DNA from: an uncultured Lachnospiraceae bacterium
GTDB taxonomy: Bacteria; Bacillota; Clostridia; Lachnospirales; Lachnospiraceae
Length of the DNA stretch: 7,268 nucleotides
Direction of reading: 5' to 3'
NCBI GenBank assembly: GCA_947175305.1
Contig: CAMWMO010000071.1
Span: 1 to 7,268, forward strand
The notes below the pieces were generated by a model that saw nothing but the letters and a program-made list of their open reading frames with translations, was not told the DNA's origin and ran no database searches. Position numbers and translations under genes: made by a program. Positions 5,582 to 7,268 of the stretch are shown one piece after another. Position 1 is the first letter of the stretch. The number at the start of each line of letters is the position of its first letter.

Positions 5582-6673
5582 ATGCCAAAAGAGAAAAAAG
5601 CATCCCAGAAGAAACACATCAGCAACAGCAAGTATCATGACAGCAGCAGTAAACTCATCTTTGGAAACGCAGAGCTTTGCTCCCAGTTCCTCAGAAACTA
5701 CATGGATATCCCACTGCTCAAAAATATCCGCGCGGAGGATATCGAGGACGTTACAGAACGTTACATACCCATGTTCACAGAGGAGCGTAACTCGGATACG
5801 GTAAAACGTATACGAATATCAGAAAAAGACACACTATTTTTTGTCACTCTTATTGAACACAAGACTAAAGTGGATTATAATGTGAGTATGCAGCTTCTCC
5901 GCTACATGGTCTACATATGGGAAGACTATGAGAAAGAGATAGAGAGGAAAAAGAAGGGGATCAGCAGGACGAAGGACTTCCGCTATCCGCCGATCCTGCC
6001 CATCGTATACTATGAGGGGAGCGGGAAGTGGACGGCGCCCTGCAATATCAAAGACAGGATCTACTTCGATGAGGCTTTTGAGCCTTTCACCCCCAAGTTC
6101 TTTTACAAACTGGTACAGCTTAATGACTACAGCGTGGGCGAACTGGTGGAAAAGAAGGATGAACTTTCCCTGTTGATGCTGATCAACCGGCTGCAGAGTA
6201 TTGCGGCATTCAGAGAGCTGCACCTACCAAAAGACTATCTGAACGACCTGTCAGAGCATTCCACGGATGAACTGCTTGCCATCATTGCAAGGGTAACGGA
6301 ATCCATGCTGCGACATCTACATCTTCCGGAAGAGGAGATCGTGGAGTTCACTGATCAGGTAAAGGAGCGGGATATGGCGGTATTATTTGAATATTTTGAG
6401 GACGTAGACCTGCCGGCGGAGCGCAAAAGGGCAAGAGAAGAAGGTCATGCAGAGGGTCATGCGGAAGGACTTGCAGAAGGTCGTGCGGAGGGACTTGCAG
6501 AAGGGCTGGCAGAAGGGCTGGCAGAAGGCCGTGTGGAAGGGCTCGCAGAAGGCGAATCTCGTTTCGCTAAATTGACTCAACTTCTGCTGGAATCCGGTCG
6601 CACGGAGGATCTGACCAAGGCTGTTACCGATCTGGAATATAGGAAAAATCTATATCTCCAGAATAATCTATAA
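5582..6673 (+). CDS. Rpn/YhgA-like family nuclease (PD-(D/E)XK, putative transposase-type) with EGxA-repeat tail
   Basis: The protein has 363 residues. Rpn proteins (PF04754-like) are DNA endonucleases of the PD-(D/E)XK fold; E. coli RpnA promotes RecA-independent recombination. Seen here: a Lys/Ser-rich start (1-24); the nuclease core (about 25-180) with likely catalytic D72 (NSDTVKRI) and E92-x-K94 (LIEHKTKVD); and the family block QLLRYMVYIWEDY at 104-116, followed by PPILPIVYYEGSGKW. Then come a helical region (about 185-285), about 9.5 EGxA tetrapeptides (287-324) and a C-terminal helix pair with LLESGRTEDL and EYRKNLYL, typical of Clostridia members. The set looks intact, so activity is plausible. 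The start at ATG 5582 is fixed by AAAGGAG at 5570-5576, 5 nt away. A TTG at 5558 in the same frame lies before that site and is not used. No inverted repeats flank it, so this is not a complete mobile element. Its biological role here is unknown. Confidence 0.87.
   Translation: MPKEKKASQKKHISNSKYHDSSSKLIFGNAELCSQFLRNYMDIPLLKNIRAEDIEDVTERYIPMFTEERNSDTVKRIRISEKDTLFFVTLIEHKTKVDYNVSMQLLRYMVYIWEDYEKEIERKKKGISRTKDFRYPPILPIVYYEGSGKWTAPCNIKDRIYFDEAFEPFTPKFFYKLVQLNDYSVGELVEKKDELSLLMLINRLQSIAAFRELHLPKDYLNDLSEHSTDELLAIIARVTESMLRHLHLPEEEIVEFTDQVKERDMAVLFEYFEDVDLPAERKRAREEGHAEGHAEGLAEGRAEGLAEGLAEGLAEGRVEGLAEGESRFAKLTQLLLESGRTEDLTKAVTDLEYRKNLYLQNNL
6440..6553 (+). repeat. Tandem 12-bp in-frame repeat encoding EGxA tetrapeptides
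   Basis: About 9.5 units of a 12-bp repeat encode EGHA, EGHA, EGLA, EGRA, EGLA, EGLA, EGLA, EGRV, EGLA and EG. Two neighbouring units (GAAGGGCTGGCA) are identical; the others differ mainly at third positions and at the H/L/R codon. Gain or loss of a unit keeps the frame, so repeat number can vary between strains without killing the gene. The peptide should form a flexible or helical acidic linker. Confidence 0.9.
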
Positions 6674-6834
6674 TTCATCAATGTAAGAGATTCCCTCCCT
6701 TCGCTGCCGGTTGCGTTCAGAAAGCGTTTTGTCATGAGATATTGGCACAGATCAATGGAATGATCATCGCATACTATTGATTCAGCTTCCAGCAGTGACG
6801 GGAGATGTTGACGAACCAGAAACGGGAACAGAGA
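6674..6834. other. Convergent intergenic region without clear signals
   Basis: This is 161 bp between the ends of the rightward Rpn gene and the leftward acyltransferase gene. I found no hairpin followed by a T run on either strand, no ribosome binding site with an ORF, and no RNA gene. An open stretch on the plus strand ending in TGA near 6780 resembles no family I know. Confidence 0.5.

Positions 6835-7268
<434 letters not shown>

Noticed and set aside
6440..6553. Regular repeats as a possible CRISPR array
   Set aside because: The units are 12 bp, directly adjacent, without spacers, and keep the reading frame of the Rpn-family protein.
5582..6673. Insertion sequence, because this family is sometimes named putative transposase
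   Set aside because: No terminal inverted repeats or target duplications are visible, and the gene has its own promoter and long leader; the Rpn fold is a nuclease, not a typical IS transposase.

Overview
This window looks like a stretch of a Gram-positive Clostridia chromosome, most likely Lachnospiraceae. The basis is family-level: a YhaM-type exoribonuclease, a membrane-anchored HtrA/PDZ protein with a long acidic linker, a PstS-like binding domain fused to a membrane region, and an Rpn-family protein with an EGLA-repeat tail. Sigma-A-like promoters and strong AGGAG ribosome binding sites agree. The assignment comes from recognition, not from a database search. The right edge ends in a run of G that looks like a contig-end artefact.

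Left part (1-3498, minus strand, GC about 50% or more): a compact three-gene operon read right to left. It holds an HtrA-like membrane protein (2125-3498), the 3'-5' exoribonuclease yhaM (1161-2105, 19 bp later) and a TrmA/RumA-type 23S rRNA m5U methyltransferase (1-1149, 11 bp later, C-terminus cut off by the window). A good promoter (-35 at 3576-3581, -10 at 3553-3558) drives it and is interleaved with the intrinsic terminator of the gene upstream. All three catalytic-triad positions of the HtrA-like protein appear to be replaced (G201, G231, A313), so it is probably a pseudoprotease.

Middle (3628-5208, minus strand): a gene for a polytopic membrane protein with a C-terminal PstS-type phosphate-binding-like domain. 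Its promoter, ribosome binding site and ATG (5206-5208) are excellent, but codon 6 in that frame is TGA. The open frame resumes right after it without an obvious second ribosome binding site. The start is therefore either broken by a point change (or sequencing error), read through, or moved downstream.

A divergent regulatory region follows (about 5209-5342): back-to-back promoters with three TAC-centred direct repeats spaced exactly 11 bp, which resemble a PhoB/OmpR-type response-regulator site. The rightward transcript has an unusually long leader of about 240 nt with several small hairpins, then an Rpn/YhgA-like PD-(D/E)XK nuclease gene (5582-6673) whose C-terminus holds about 9.5 tandem EGxA tetrapeptides.

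Right end (6674-7268): a 161-bp convergent spacer without a clear terminator, then the AT-rich 3' part of an acyltransferase-3 membrane protein gene on the minus strand (6835-7215), then a G homopolymer to the end.

I did not find a CRISPR array, RNA gene, insertion sequence or complete new multi-gene system. The best leads are the triad-less HtrA protein, the in-frame TGA and the 11-bp-period operator.
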